A program made the position numbers and the translations under genes. Positions 14,830-24,505 of a stretch of DNA of 64,000 nucleotides are shown here, piece after piece. The stretch is from Fodinicurvata halophila (lineage in GTDB: Bacteria > Pseudomonadota > Alphaproteobacteria > Kiloniellales > DSM-21159), in contig NZ_JBHSCW010000011.1 in the NCBI RefSeq assembly GCF_042651425.1, forward strand, positions 220,126 to 284,125. Reading direction: 5' to 3'. The notes under the pieces were generated by a model. The model was not told the origin of the DNA and did not search any database. It saw only the letters and a list, made by a program, of their open reading frames with translations. Positions within the stretch are counted from its first letter, which is position 1. Each line of letters begins with the position of its first letter.

Positions 14830-16902
14830 TCAGGCAGCAGCCGGGGCCGGCAGGAATTCGGACGGGGCTCCTGTTACCAGGACGGTCAGGCGGTGCATCG
14901 CCCGGGTACAGGCAACGTAAAGGAGATTGCGATCCAGCTCCGTGCTGTAGGTCTCGGCACTGGCGTCTGGCACGATCACGCGGTCGAATTCCAGGCCCTT
15001 CGCCAAGTGTGCCGTGCAGACGATCACGCCCGTGGAAAACCCCTCGCTGCCGGCATCCAGCAGGCGGGCCTTCGCACCGGCCTCGGTCAGCTGTCGATGC
15101 AACCTGTTCGCCTGCTTCTGCGTCTTGGCAATGAGCGCCAGGCTGTTGTGGCCGGAGGCCCGAAAATCCTCGACCTCCTGCAGGATCCGCGCTCTCGTCT
15201 CACTCGCGCGTGTGCAGGTCACGACCTGGGGCGGCTCGCCGTGGCGTTCGATGGGCACCAGCTCCTCGTTGGGCGAAATCGCCAGGGCGAACTGCATGAT
15301 CTCCCAGCTTGAGCGATAGCTCTTGGTCAGTTTGACCGGCGCCGGCGCCCGCAAGGCGCGCTGGATCTGTTCCGGGCTCGAGGCGCTGTAGGGATTCACC
15401 GACTGGCTGGCATCGCCCAGGATCGTCTTGCGGCAGGGAAACAGCTTGCCGAGGACGGCATACTGAACGGGCGTATAGTCCTGCATCTCGTCCACCAGCA
15501 GGTGCTTCACCTCCTTGCGGGGATTGTCGATCCCCTCGAGCCGCATCTTCAGGTAAATCAGCGGAAAGACGTCGGCATACTCGAGCTTGCCGCCCGCCGG
15601 CTTGAACAGGTCGGGCCGCTCCAGCCACTCGAACATCTGCTTGTAGGCCTCGCGTAGGGTGATCTTTCGGGCCATGCCCCGAACAGCCTCCCGCAGCGAC
15701 TGCCGCTCATGAGTCAGAAGCTCGTAGTTGTAGTAGAGCCCGATATTGTGCTCGGCCGCCTTGACCACCTCCGCCACGCGTTCGGTAAACGGCAGGCCGC
15801 GATGCTTGTTCCAGGTCTCGGCGAAGAACCAGTCAGGGACCAGCTTGCGGCCAACGCGCCACATCTCTGCCTGGAAGGAGTTTGCCTCCAGGTGCTCCAC
15901 ATAGGCATCAATCTGCTTCAGGAACTCCGGCGAGGCCTTCGCGACCATGCGTTCCTTCATCGCCGCGTCATCCTTTTCCAACAGCTGGGCGGTCTGTTCG
16001 GCAAAGCTCTGGAAGCGATACTTGTGACCCAGAAGCTCGCCAGCCAGCGTTTCCATGCCGATCTCGCCCACCTGCTCCTCACCCAGCTCGGGCAGGACGT
16101 TGCCGATGTAGTCGGCGAACACGCGATTGGGCGAGATGATCAGGATGTCGTCGGAGCTCAGCGTGTCCTTGAAGCGATAGAGCAGGAAGGCGATGCGGTG
16201 CAGCGCGATGGAGGTCTTGCCCGAGCCGGCCACCCCCTGGATGATCAGCGTCTGCGCCTCGGCATCGCGGATGATGGCATTCTGGTCGCGCTGGATGGTG
16301 GCGACGATGTTCTTCATCCCCTCGTCGGAGGAGCGGCTCAACTCCTCCTGCAGGACTTCGTCCACGATGTTCACGTCGGTTTCCAGCAGGAACTCGAGAT
16401 CGCCCTCGCGGATGCGGAACTGCCGCTTGCGTGTCAGCTGGCCCGCGATCTCGCCTGAAGGTGCCTGATAGCGCGCGGGGCCAATCTCGTAGTCGTAGAA
16501 CAGCGAGGAAATCGGGGCACGCCAATCGTAGACGAGGGTCTGTCCCGTCTCCTCGTCCCGGAAATCGTGCACCCCGACATAGATGGCTTCTGCCTGGTCG
16601 CCACCGGCCGTGCCGCGCGCAAAATCGAACCGCCCAAAGTAGGGCGCCTTCTTCAGCTTGAGCAGCTTCTGCCGCTGTTGGTCGAGCACCTCACCAGAGC
16701 GCACCTTCTGGTCGATCGTCTGGCGCACCGCGATCTTCTCGATATGGTCCATGTCGCGTCGCGCTTCCCAGAGATAGTCCTTGTTCGTCTGGACCTCCTG
16801 GGCATAGGCGTTGAGCCGCGCATCGATGCTCTTCAGGTTATGATCTATACGTTCCAGGCAGGCCTCGAGGCGCACCTTCTCTTCGGTCTCGGCAGAATTC
16901 AT
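14830..16902 (-). CDS. helD: HelD-type superfamily I helicase / RNA polymerase recycling factor
   Basis: A 690-residue protein. Residues 1-60 form a coiled coil (LEACLERIDHNLKSIDARL), followed by a HelD-type YFGRFDF and YVGVHDFRDEETG region, Walker A GVAGSGKTSIALHR near residue 222, Walker B LLVDEMQDYTPVQY near 467, and a C-terminal helicase lobe with GLEFDRVIVPDAS and YVACTRAMHRL. HelD proteins pull stalled RNA polymerase off DNA. The ATG at 16902 is preferred; an in-frame ATG at 16959 would add 19 basic residues. Neither start has a clear ribosome site. Confidence 0.88.
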   Translation of the reverse strand: MNSAETEEKVRLEACLERIDHNLKSIDARLNAYAQEVQTNKDYLWEARRDMDHIEKIAVRQTIDQKVRSGEVLDQQRQKLLKLKKAPYFGRFDFARGTAGGDQAEAIYVGVHDFRDEETGQTLVYDWRAPISSLFYDYEIGPARYQAPSGEIAGQLTRKRQFRIREGDLEFLLETDVNIVDEVLQEELSRSSDEGMKNIVATIQRDQNAIIRDAEAQTLIIQGVAGSGKTSIALHRIAFLLYRFKDTLSSDDILIISPNRVFADYIGNVLPELGEEQVGEIGMETLAGELLGHKYRFQSFAEQTAQLLEKDDAAMKERMVAKASPEFLKQIDAYVEHLEANSFQAEMWRVGRKLVPDWFFAETWNKHRGLPFTERVAEVVKAAEHNIGLYYNYELLTHERQSLREAVRGMARKITLREAYKQMFEWLERPDLFKPAGGKLEYADVFPLIYLKMRLEGIDNPRKEVKHLLVDEMQDYTPVQYAVLGKLFPCRKTILGDASQSVNPYSASSPEQIQRALRAPAPVKLTKSYRSSWEIMQFALAISPNEELVPIERHGEPPQVVTCTRASETRARILQEVEDFRASGHNSLALIAKTQKQANRLHRQLTEAGAKARLLDAGSEGFSTGVIVCTAHLAKGLEFDRVIVPDASAETYSTELDRNLLYVACTRAMHRLTVLVTGAPSEFLPAPAAA

Positions 16903-17093
16903 CTTATCTAGGGCTGGCTTCCGGTTTGGGCACCTGGGATCCGGCTTGTGGGAGCCCACACAACGAGGCTCCTTATCAGGGTTTCGGGTTCAAATCTCAA
17001 GACTCACGCTTCAGGTCAGGCCCCTCCAGCTGACAGACCGCGCACCCGGCGAAACATCTTCGCGCAGCCGTTCACTCTGTTCTTGGACGGGAG

Positions 17094-17627
17094 CTATTCC
17101 GCAACCTGCTGTAGCTTTTCGCTAAACACTTCATGTGCGCGTTCATCGAACATCACGAAACGTACGAGCCGTACATGACTCAGTTCCGGAACCATGGACA
17201 CCACGGTCCTGCAGGCGACCTCTGCGCCCGAGACCAGCGGATAGCCGAAAGCTCCCGTCGAGATCGCCGGGAAGGCCACCGAAGCGATACCCTGGTTTTC
17301 CGCGACCTTCAGGGACTGCCTATAGCAGTGAGCGAGCAATTCCTCAGAAGGTTCGTCACGACCATAGACCGGTCCCAGGGTATGGATCACGTAAGCATTG
17401 GGAAGATTGAAACCCTTCGTGAGCACCGCTTCCCCGGGCGAGATCGGCGCCAAAGGGGCACAGGCCTTCGCCAGTTCACGACCGGCGCGCGCATGAAGGG
17501 CACCCGCCACGCCTCCACCCGGCATCAACTCCGCATTGGCGGCGTTCACCACTGCTTCGATATCGGATTGAGCGGCTATATCCCCGACACGGCATTCAAG
17601 GGCAACCTGATTCACCTCGATCTTCAT
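17094..17627 (-). CDS. Macro-domain protein (O-acetyl-ADP-ribose deacetylase-like)
   Basis: A 177-residue single macro domain. It has the ADP-ribose motifs VVNAANAELMPGGGVAGALH and AFPAISTGAFGYPL, plus IHTLGPVYG. The start at 17627 has a GGAGAG site, and the longer frame to 17738 is rejected. Bacterial members remove ADP-ribose or deacetylate O-acetyl-ADP-ribose, and this one keeps the catalytic Asn and Gly-rich loop. It lies 191 bases downstream of nothing on its own strand and is transcribed toward helD's start, so it is probably a single-gene unit. Confidence 0.92.
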   Translation of the reverse strand: MKIEVNQVALECRVGDIAAQSDIEAVVNAANAELMPGGGVAGALHARAGRELAKACAPLAPISPGEAVLTKGFNLPNAYVIHTLGPVYGRDEPSEELLAHCYRQSLKVAENQGIASVAFPAISTGAFGYPLVSGAEVACRTVVSMVPELSHVRLVRFVMFDERAHEVFSEKLQQVAE

Positions 17628-17939
17628 GGTCTTCTCTCCGCTTTGGAACAGCACTCCAAGTGAGTGCCGGTTCGTTTGTCTGCCACTGTCCGGACCGCAG
17701 CTGTCACTTCCCTGGGGCATCACGGATAAAAAGAACATGGGAAGGAAATCACAGCCTGTGTAGTGCGGGCCCGGCGCTCCTCAAGCCTCCGTCTCGCCAG
17801 GTGCAGGCACGTCCCTTCCTCAAGCAGGCTGCAACTCCTTGAACAGCCCGAAGTTTTCCGCTCATATATCGGGCGGCCTTCCGGCTCCCCTGCCGATTCT
17901 CAACAGGACCCTGCGGTCCCAAGAAAGAAAGCAAGATTC
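17628..17939. other. Divergent intergenic region, 312 bp
   Basis: This is the space between the macro-domain gene (minus) and the serine hydrolase gene (plus). It must hold both promoters. I see no gene, repeat or clear operator in it. Confidence 0.5.
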
Positions 17940-19118
17940 ATGCGTCCTGTCCGTCTGACTCCCCTGCTCGCCCTCGCTGTGTTGTTCCAGTTGACGTCCG
18001 TGTCCTTCGCCGAGGCACAGGAAGACCTGGAGTCACGCCTCGAACCGGTTCGCGAAGAGTTCGGTCTCCCCGCCATGGTCGCCGCCGTGGCCGTCGACGG
18101 CGAGATCGTTGCCGCCGGCGCCACCGGCCTGCGGGCCCTGGGCCATGACGCCCCGGCGGAGGTCGAGGACAGGATCCACATCGGCTCGGACACCAAGGCC
18201 ATGACGGCACTGCTGGCGGGCATGGCCGTCGAAGAGGACCTCTTGAGCTGGAACAGCACCATCGGGGACGTGCTGGGCGACAAGGTCCCTGACATGAACG
18301 AAACTCTGGCCGAGGTCCGTCTGGAGCAGCTTCTTTCGCACTCGAGTGGCATTCCCAGCGACACGCAGGAGATGATCGAGATCTACTTCAATGCCAATGC
18401 CTTCGAGCACAACCTGACGGATCTTCGCCTGATGGCGCTGGATGCCTGGAAGGATCACGAGCCGGTCATTCCCGACGACTCCCCTTTCCAGTATGCCAAC
18501 TTCGGCTATCTCATCGCCGGCACCATGATCGAGACGGCAATGGGTCAGCCCTGGGAGGCCCTGATACAGCAACGGATCTTCCAGCCGCTCGAGCTGGAAA
18601 CGGCTGGCCTGGGCGCTACCGCCACGCCCGGTTTGATCGATGCACTGGTGGGACATTCACAGGAGAATACCGGAGAGCCCGAAGCCAGGCCTTGGGGTGC
18701 CGCGGCGGATATCCCGCCCATCATGGGGCCGGCCGGAACGGCCCACATGTCCATCCTGGATTTCGCACGCTGGGGCGCATGGATTTCCGGCGGCGCACAT
18801 CGCGGTCCAAAACTGGTCGCGCCGGAGACCCTGGCCTACATCATGGACCCCAAGGTCCCGGCAAAAATACCCAATCCGCCGCCAGGCACTCCCGAGGAAG
18901 GCGGCTATGCCCTCGGCTGGGGAATCGAGCAGTTCGACTGGGCTGACCGCCCCCTGCACACCCACAACGGCTCCAACAGCATGAACCTGGCAAAGATCCT
19001 GGTGGATCCAGAAGTCGACATTGCCATCGTCGTTGCCACCAACATCGGCGGCCGGCAGGCCAACCTGGCGGCTGGATACATCATGAAAGAACTTTATCTC
19101 GCATATGGCGGGAACTGA
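17940..19118 (+). CDS. Secreted serine hydrolase, beta-lactamase class C / PBP-like
   Basis: A 392-residue protein with a signal peptide (MRPVRLTPLLALAVLFQLTS, cleavage near AEAQ). It belongs to the beta-lactamase/transpeptidase-like family: SxxK at S83-D-T-K86, a YxN motif in FQYANFGYLIAG, and HTHNGSNSMN as the third motif (HNG replacing KTG). These groups include esterases, D-aminopeptidases and class C-like enzymes, so antibiotic hydrolysis should not be assumed. The start at 17940 is supported by an AAGAAAGAAAGC stretch, a weak ribosome site, and by the signal peptide. Confidence 0.88.
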   Translation: MRPVRLTPLLALAVLFQLTSVSFAEAQEDLESRLEPVREEFGLPAMVAAVAVDGEIVAAGATGLRALGHDAPAEVEDRIHIGSDTKAMTALLAGMAVEEDLLSWNSTIGDVLGDKVPDMNETLAEVRLEQLLSHSSGIPSDTQEMIEIYFNANAFEHNLTDLRLMALDAWKDHEPVIPDDSPFQYANFGYLIAGTMIETAMGQPWEALIQQRIFQPLELETAGLGATATPGLIDALVGHSQENTGEPEARPWGAAADIPPIMGPAGTAHMSILDFARWGAWISGGAHRGPKLVAPETLAYIMDPKVPAKIPNPPPGTPEEGGYALGWGIEQFDWADRPLHTHNGSNSMNLAKILVDPEVDIAIVVATNIGGRQANLAAGYIMKELYLAYGGN

Positions 19119-19308
19119 AAGACGCCCCCCGTGTTGCGCTTGAACATTTCGGCCGTTTCCCAGACAGCGCCATCTCTAACAGAACTGGGTTTCATCTGAT
19201 CCTGGCGGCAACCCACGGCCGCAGCCTGACGCCTCGTCCGTATCAGGGTAAATGCGGCGAACCAGGACCGGACGCAAAGGGACCAAGCGGAAACTCGGTG
19301 CCTGTCAG

Positions 19309-21390
19309 TCAGGGAATGCCCGCCCGTCCCAGGCCTTCGAGGAAGGTCTCCAGCTGATTGCGTTTCTTGACGAAGAACAGGCGCTCTTCGGCAAAGTCCC
19401 GGGAAAAGCCGGGGCGCGTCTTCAGGAGCAGGTTGGAATCCGTACTCGCCTGCTCCGCACCACCCAGATGACCCAATGCCGAAACCAGATGGGCGCGGGC
19501 CCAGTAGTGCGCGTTGGGCACCTGTGAAGCACGGCGTGCCCACAGGGCGGAGTCCTCGAACTGGCCGGCGAAGAGGTGCGCCAGCGAGCGATAGGACATG
19601 AACGCCCAGCGGAAGGGGTCGTGCGGACTGAGCTCTATGGCATGGTCGAACTGGCTGAACGCCTCATCGAAGCATTCCTCATAGGCGAGGGAGTCGCCCA
19701 GGCCGCAATGCGACAGCGCATGGCAGGGGTTGAGTGTGATCGCATGCTCCAGGGCGTCGATGGCGAGATTGTATTCGCGCCGCGCCAGTCGCACACGCCC
19801 GAGCGAAAAGAAGGTGTTGGCGTCCTGGTCGTCCAATGCGACACCCTGCTCGGCCAGTCTGGCGGCTTCGTCCATGCGTGCGGCATCGATCGGCGCCTCA
19901 AAGTACACCATTTCGAGAATCATGGCATAGGCCAGCCGCGAATGGGGATCGGCGAAGGCAGGATCCTCCCGGATGGCCTGGCGCATCAACTCCTGGCAAC
20001 GGCGATTGCTTTCCGGTGTGAAGCGATAGAATTCCGCCGAACCCAGCTGATACAATTCCCAGGCACCGAGGTTGGTGTGTGGAACGCGTGCCGCCTTCTT
20101 CTGTTCCTCGATGCCGAGTTCCGTGGCGATGCGCGAGGAGACGAGGCCCGAGATTTCCTCCTGCAACTCGAATATGTCGCGCATTTCGCGATCGAAGCCC
20201 TCGGACCAGATACAGCGCATCGTCCGGGTATCGGTTGCCTGCATGGTCGTGCGCACTCGGCTGCCGGCCCGGCGTATGCTGCCCGTGACGAGGTAGTCGG
20301 CTCCCAGCTTCCGGGCAATCTCGGAGATATCGTCCGTGGCCCTGCTCAAGGCGAAGGTTGGACTGCGTGTGATCACGCGCAGCCACCTGTTCTTGGACAG
20401 GGCGTTGATGAGGTCTTCCGTCAGCCCTTGCGCCAGGATGGCGCCTCGTCCGTCCTCGTCGAGATTGGCGCAGGGCAGGACCGCCACCGTCGGCCGCGGT
20501 GTCTCTGTCTGCGGCAGCGACAGTGATTCGCCCGTGGCCGGCCGCTGCGCAGAAGACCGGGCATCCTCGGAGTTGCTCCTCAAGCGGAAACCACGTCCAT
20601 GTACAGTGGCGATTATGGACTGGTTGAGGCCGTCATCACCCAGGGCACGACGTGCCGATCTGACCTGGCTGCTCAGGGCGGCATCGGAAACGACGCGCCC
20701 TTCCCAGATGGTCTGGAAAATCTCGTCCTTCGTGACCGTGCGATCGATGTTGCGGGCCAGAAGCGCAATCAGATCGAATGTCCGTGGCTCCACGGGAATC
20801 ACCATGCCATCGTGCCGCAACTCGAAGCAGGAGGCATCCAGTTCGAAGGCACCGAACCGGATAACCTGGCGCTCCGGCGCGCGCGACTCCCTTTGCACGC
20901 GCAAACTTTCGATCGCCGGGCCATGCGCCGATTGCTCGACCCAGCCATGATCGAAGACCCGTAGCGACATATCGGAGCTGGCGTGTGCGTGCACCTCGCG
21001 AGAGACAACGATCCCACCTGCCGGAGCGCGATCGGCCAGACACAAGGCAAGCGCGACATCCTCGCCCCTGACCGCGTCATCATCGGGTCTCGCCGAAACC
21101 CCGTGCACCCCTATATGGAGCCATGTTGCCCCGTCTGATTCGGGGTTGCCGCCTTCACTCACGTCCAGTGCAAAGCTGAGTGCGCGATCGACCTCGTGAA
21201 ACACGAGTGCCGGCTCCGCGGAATCCTTGCCGGCGCAGTCTGCCTCGAGGGGGTATCCTCCATGGGTTTCGGCGGAGAGGACGAGATGCGCCTTGATTGC
21301 TTCCGAAGAATAGGGCGCATGGACAGCACTGCGCTCTGGGAAGGGAGAGGCAATCCTGATCGCGACGATACAGGTCAACGCGGAGGCCAT
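19309..21390 (-). CDS. Multi-domain regulator: cyclase-like, OmpR-type wHTH, TolB-like and TPR
   Basis: A 693-residue protein. Residues about 30-160 resemble a degenerate class III adenylyl cyclase domain (WLHIGVHGV, GEDVALALCLADRAPAGGIV). Residues 175-270 form an OmpR/CadC winged helix (FGAFELD, TKDEIFQTIWEGRVVSDAAL, GRGFRL). Residues 298-400 form the TolB/FlgO-like nucleotide-fold (TVAVLPCANL, DYLVTGSIRRAG). TPR repeats follow to the end. Cyclase catalytic residues are not evident, so the first domain is probably a sensor or dimeriser. The ATG at 21390 has a GTGGAG site. No membrane helix is seen. Target genes are unknown. Confidence 0.82.
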   Translation of the reverse strand: MASALTCIVAIRIASPFPERSAVHAPYSSEAIKAHLVLSAETHGGYPLEADCAGKDSAEPALVFHEVDRALSFALDVSEGGNPESDGATWLHIGVHGVSARPDDDAVRGEDVALALCLADRAPAGGIVVSREVHAHASSDMSLRVFDHGWVEQSAHGPAIESLRVQRESRAPERQVIRFGAFELDASCFELRHDGMVIPVEPRTFDLIALLARNIDRTVTKDEIFQTIWEGRVVSDAALSSQVRSARRALGDDGLNQSIIATVHGRGFRLRSNSEDARSSAQRPATGESLSLPQTETPRPTVAVLPCANLDEDGRGAILAQGLTEDLINALSKNRWLRVITRSPTFALSRATDDISEIARKLGADYLVTGSIRRAGSRVRTTMQATDTRTMRCIWSEGFDREMRDIFELQEEISGLVSSRIATELGIEEQKKAARVPHTNLGAWELYQLGSAEFYRFTPESNRRCQELMRQAIREDPAFADPHSRLAYAMILEMVYFEAPIDAARMDEAARLAEQGVALDDQDANTFFSLGRVRLARREYNLAIDALEHAITLNPCHALSHCGLGDSLAYEECFDEAFSQFDHAIELSPHDPFRWAFMSYRSLAHLFAGQFEDSALWARRASQVPNAHYWARAHLVSALGHLGGAEQASTDSNLLLKTRPGFSRDFAEERLFFVKKRNQLETFLEGLGRAGIP

Positions 21391-21565
21391 CGAGCGCACT
21401 CCACAAGTCGTCTTTACACCGCCCTTCAGAACCACCCTGATTTCGAGTCAGTGTTTTTTTAGCATACCAGCTGTCTGCTCCCATTCGCAAGAAAACGCTC
21501 TTGCATACTGAAGTCTGCACCACCTCAAATACTTAACAACAACCTCTATTGCATCCCGGTTCTAG

Positions 21566-21958
21566 CTAGCGAGCACTCTTTCTGCGCACGCTTAGCAGGT
21601 CCATCACCACGCCGACGATCAGGAGAAGAAATCCCAGCCCTTCTATCAGAACGTGGTATGATACCAGAAAAGCATAGAAGATGAGCGCGCCCCCCGCGAG
21701 AGCAAATAGCAGGGACAAAGGCTTGCGATGGCGCAGGAAGCTGATCACCAAGGCCAGAAGAGCCACAGCGGTCGCCGCCAGGATCGCTCCGGCCCAGAGG
21801 GTTTCGTCGAGCACAAGGCTGGTACCCAGTAACGAGAGCACGCCAATCAGCAACAGGGGGCCATAACAGGAGATAAGGGCCACCACGGCAGCTACGGCGC
21901 CCAGCAGGCTCCATCTGCCTGTTCCCTTCAACCTTCGTGGCACTGTCTCTTCTTGCAT
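21566..21958 (-). CDS. Small four-helix membrane protein, MerC/MerT-like in outline
   Basis: A 130-residue protein with four hydrophobic segments (about residues 18-45, 53-73, 80-97 and 100-120) and a lone cysteine in LISCYGPLLLIGVLS. That position and the following Pro recall the first helix of mercury-transport proteins, but the vicinal Cys pair needed for Hg binding is missing, so a metal role is unproven. The start at 21958 has a GGGAGCA site. It ends with a basic VRRKSAR tail, as expected for a cytoplasmic C-terminus. Function unknown. Confidence 0.65.
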   Translation of the reverse strand: MQEETVPRRLKGTGRWSLLGAVAAVVALISCYGPLLLIGVLSLLGTSLVLDETLWAGAILAATAVALLALVISFLRHRKPLSLLFALAGGALIFYAFLVSYHVLIEGLGFLLLIVGVVMDLLSVRRKSAR

Positions 21959-22129
21959 GATTTCTGCTCCCTGGAAACGTGACGGGACTCATCCGGGGTG
22001 CGTGCGCTTGCCATCCAGGAACTGGAGCCGAGCACAACGACCGCCTGGGGCAAACACTGCCAGGAATTGTCCTCACGTGTTCGTCAAACGATCATGGTCA
22101 TCATCCCATCCACGTCCGGGCTCAAACAC

Positions 22130-23026
22130 CTAGTCCTCAGGATTGCGGCCACTGATCACCCAGGACGAACTGCCCATCACGATCCCGTCCTCTTCGAGGG
22201 TCTGCTGGCGGATCGCATCGGCAAGCGCCTCTTCGATCTGGCTGCGCTTGGCCTCGGCCACTTCGCCAGCCTCGCGGAACACTTCGCCCGCGGGCCCGAT
22301 GGCCAACTGGAATTCGATGGCGTCACGCACGTCCTGGCCGACCAGAACGGGGGCATCGACACGCTGGAAGTCGATGTCGGTGTAGCCAGCGACCTCCATC
22401 ATCTTGCGCACGGTGGGCTCATCGGCCATGGAGAACGGCCCCGGTCCACAGGTACGTGCATCGTCTCCCGGCGGAGGCAGAAACTCGAGGACGATATTCT
22501 TGGCCATCGATAGCCAGGGATTGTCTTCCGGATTGCGCCAGACGATGTGCACCATCGTTCCACCTGGCCGCAGTGCGCGGCGCATGTTGCGCAGCCCGGC
22601 CACCGGATTGGCGAAGAACATCGTGCCGAAGCGGGCAAAGACGAAATCGAATTCTCCCTCGGGCAGTGAGATCTCGGCATCGCCACGCATGAACTTGACA
22701 TTCTTCAGGTCGGTCTGTGCGAGATCGGCCTCGGCCGCGGTCAGGAACGCGTCGCAGCAGTCGATGCCCACGACGTCTCCCTCGGGCCCGACAATCCGGG
22801 CAAGCTTGATCGCGGTGTCGCCAAAGCCGCAACCGACGTCGAGCACGCGATCCCCGGGCTTGACCGGCAGTTTGGGAAACACCGCTTCACTGTGGTGGGT
22901 CAGGCCATCCACCAGGATATGGCGAAAGCGAATGAATTTCGGCGCCAGAACCTCGTTCCAGAACTGAACGAACTCCGTATCCTCCTGTTCCGGCGCGGTA
23001 ACAGGTGCATCGCTGGAAGCCGTCAT
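22130..23026 (-). CDS. Class I SAM-dependent methyltransferase
   Basis: A 298-residue soluble enzyme. Motif I is DRVLDVGCGFGDTAIKLA, motif II VVGIDCCDAFL, motif IV FDFVFARFGTMFF, and ALRPGGTMVHIVWRN follows. It belongs to the UbiE/Methyltransf_11-like group, with no obvious clue to substrate. The N-terminal 20 residues are Ala/Glu-rich and disordered. It stands alone on the minus strand, facing away from the sulfide-oxidation genes. A second, only distantly similar methyltransferase is encoded at 26995. Confidence 0.88.
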   Translation of the reverse strand: MTASSDAPVTAPEQEDTEFVQFWNEVLAPKFIRFRHILVDGLTHHSEAVFPKLPVKPGDRVLDVGCGFGDTAIKLARIVGPEGDVVGIDCCDAFLTAAEADLAQTDLKNVKFMRGDAEISLPEGEFDFVFARFGTMFFANPVAGLRNMRRALRPGGTMVHIVWRNPEDNPWLSMAKNIVLEFLPPPGDDARTCGPGPFSMADEPTVRKMMEVAGYTDIDFQRVDAPVLVGQDVRDAIEFQLAIGPAGEVFREAGEVAEAKRSQIEEALADAIRQQTLEEDGIVMGSSSWVISGRNPED

Positions 23027-23331
23027 GACGCTTCTCCTTCATGTGAAATACCATTCAATCTCATTGCCGAGAGTATAGCGAGTCGGAAAACCTCGCGCTT
23101 GAAGGTTCCCTGAGGAAGATCTGTTGGTTTCATGAGGACAACAGGCCGGCGGCGTCCCGCGGCTCGGTTTTCGGGCCTCCAGGACCGCACGCTTTTCCTC
23201 ATCTGCTGCCATCCCTCAGGGAAAATCCAGAAAACCATGAGGAGTCCGGCAAGCATCTTTAACGCCAATGATGTTCTGTTTACTTGGTGATGCCAAAGGC
23301 ACCCCAGCCAAGCAGGGAGGAGACCACCATC
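23027..23331. other. Divergent intergenic region, 305 bp
   Basis: It separates the methyltransferase gene (minus) from the DsrE-like gene (plus). It must contain both promoters. I see a GGGAGGAG ribosome site at its right end and no further gene, repeat or operator that I can support. Confidence 0.5.
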
Positions 23332-23697
23332 ATGGCACAGACGGAAGAACTGGTTGTAACGATGACACACGGTCCCGAGGACGAACGCGCCTCGATCGGC
23401 TTCACGGTCGCGAATGGAGGCATGACCTCCGGGCTTACGGTTTCGATCTTCCTCACCGGCAATGCGGTCGACATCGTCCGCCGCGGCGCCATCGACCTGA
23501 CACAGGCGCATCCGATGGAGCCGCTGAAGTCGCTGGTCGATGATTTCCTGCAACGTGGCGGAACGCTCTGGGCCTGCACCCCATGCGTCAAGGCGCGCGG
23601 CTACACGCAGGATGACCTGATCGACGGCATCGAGGTTACGGGCGCCAGTGCCATGCACGAGCGTATAAAGGCCGGCGCTGCAACCCTGAGCTTTTGA
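23332..23697 (+). CDS. DsrE-family (sulfur-relay-like) protein
   Basis: A 121-residue small cytosolic protein with the DsrE/DsrF fold pattern: TMTHGPEDERASIGFTVANG, FLTGNAVDIVRRG and a conserved cysteine pair in LWACTPCVKARG near residue 86. Family members carry persulfide sulfur on such cysteines. The start at 23332 has a GGGAGGAG site. It opens a plus-strand run with a DUF302-like protein and flavocytochrome c sulfide dehydrogenase, so I infer a role in handling sulfane sulfur from sulfide oxidation. Confidence 0.85.
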   Translation: MAQTEELVVTMTHGPEDERASIGFTVANGGMTSGLTVSIFLTGNAVDIVRRGAIDLTQAHPMEPLKSLVDDFLQRGGTLWACTPCVKARGYTQDDLIDGIEVTGASAMHERIKAGAATLSF

Positions 23698-23792
23698 GCC
23701 CGGACTCCCGGACACGTGGTGGAGTTGGGCGGTGAGTACGTCCCCCTCATTCGACACCACAGGAATTCATGCCAATCAGAAGGAGCATAGCA

Positions 23793-24245
23793 ATGACCAG
23801 GTTTCTTAAGACCACCGCCATGGCGGGAATCCTGACCGTCGGCACTGCACTGCCCGCCGCCGGCGACAGCGGCAGCGACATGTTCCATGTGTACACGCTC
23901 GACCAGTCCCCCGAGGACGCCGCGACGCAATTGCGCGAGTATACCGAGGCCGAAGAGAACTGGCTCTTCCTGGCCGAGTTCGGCCTGGCCGGCGGCAAGG
24001 TCACTGCGCTGAAGATCTGCTATCCCGAAATCGGATCGGATGTGGTCGCGGCCGGCATGCATACCATGGCGATGATGCCCTGCGGTCATCTCGCCTTCTA
24101 TGAGGAGGACGGGGAATCGAAGCTGTCGATGCTCGATCTCTCGTTCATGACCGAGCTCTATCCCGACCCGAACCTGGAGAACGCCGTGGCCACCGCCAGG
24201 CCAGCCTTCGAGGAGCTGCTCTCCGAGGTTCTCGGCGTCGAATAG
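23793..24245 (+). CDS. Exported DUF302-like protein
   Basis: A 150-residue protein. The ATG at 23793 follows an AGAAGGAG site and opens a signal peptide (MTRFLKTTAMAGILTVGTAL). The mature part resembles DUF302: VTALKICYPEIGSDVVAAG then MMPCGHLAFYEEDGESKLSM, with the conserved Cys residues of the family. DUF302 proteins are often found with sulfur-oxidation genes, but the biochemical role is unknown. It lies 95 bases after the DsrE-like gene, so co-transcription is likely. Confidence 0.78.
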   Translation: MTRFLKTTAMAGILTVGTALPAAGDSGSDMFHVYTLDQSPEDAATQLREYTEAEENWLFLAEFGLAGGKVTALKICYPEIGSDVVAAGMHTMAMMPCGHLAFYEEDGESKLSMLDLSFMTELYPDPNLENAVATARPAFEELLSEVLGVE

Positions 24246-24505
24246 GCAAGAGAGCGTATCATGGCGTCTCGCATGATCGCCTCCCTCCCCCTGAGGGAAA
24301 CGGCCCGCGCTCAGGCATCCGGAGCCGGGGGGCATCCTTGCCGCATTTTCAAACGGCTCCTGTGCAGTTTGAACGGCGAGATCCTCGTAGAGCTGGAGCT
24401 GGCCTTGCCACTCCATTCGATACGGCCCCCGGGCGCGGGACCCGTCGCACAACAACGATGCAACAGGAGAGCACCGCTTGGACGCTCCCAGAAACGAGAG
24501 ACAGG

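Noticed and set aside
17940..19118. Reading the serine hydrolase as an antibiotic-resistance beta-lactamase
   Set aside because: The third motif is HNG rather than KTG and the family contains many esterases and peptidases, so resistance cannot be claimed.
24246..24505. Small plus-strand frame of 82 codons between the DUF302-like and FccA genes
   Set aside because: It has no ribosome site, an Arg/Pro-rich shadow-like composition and no family pattern. It is treated as intergenic.
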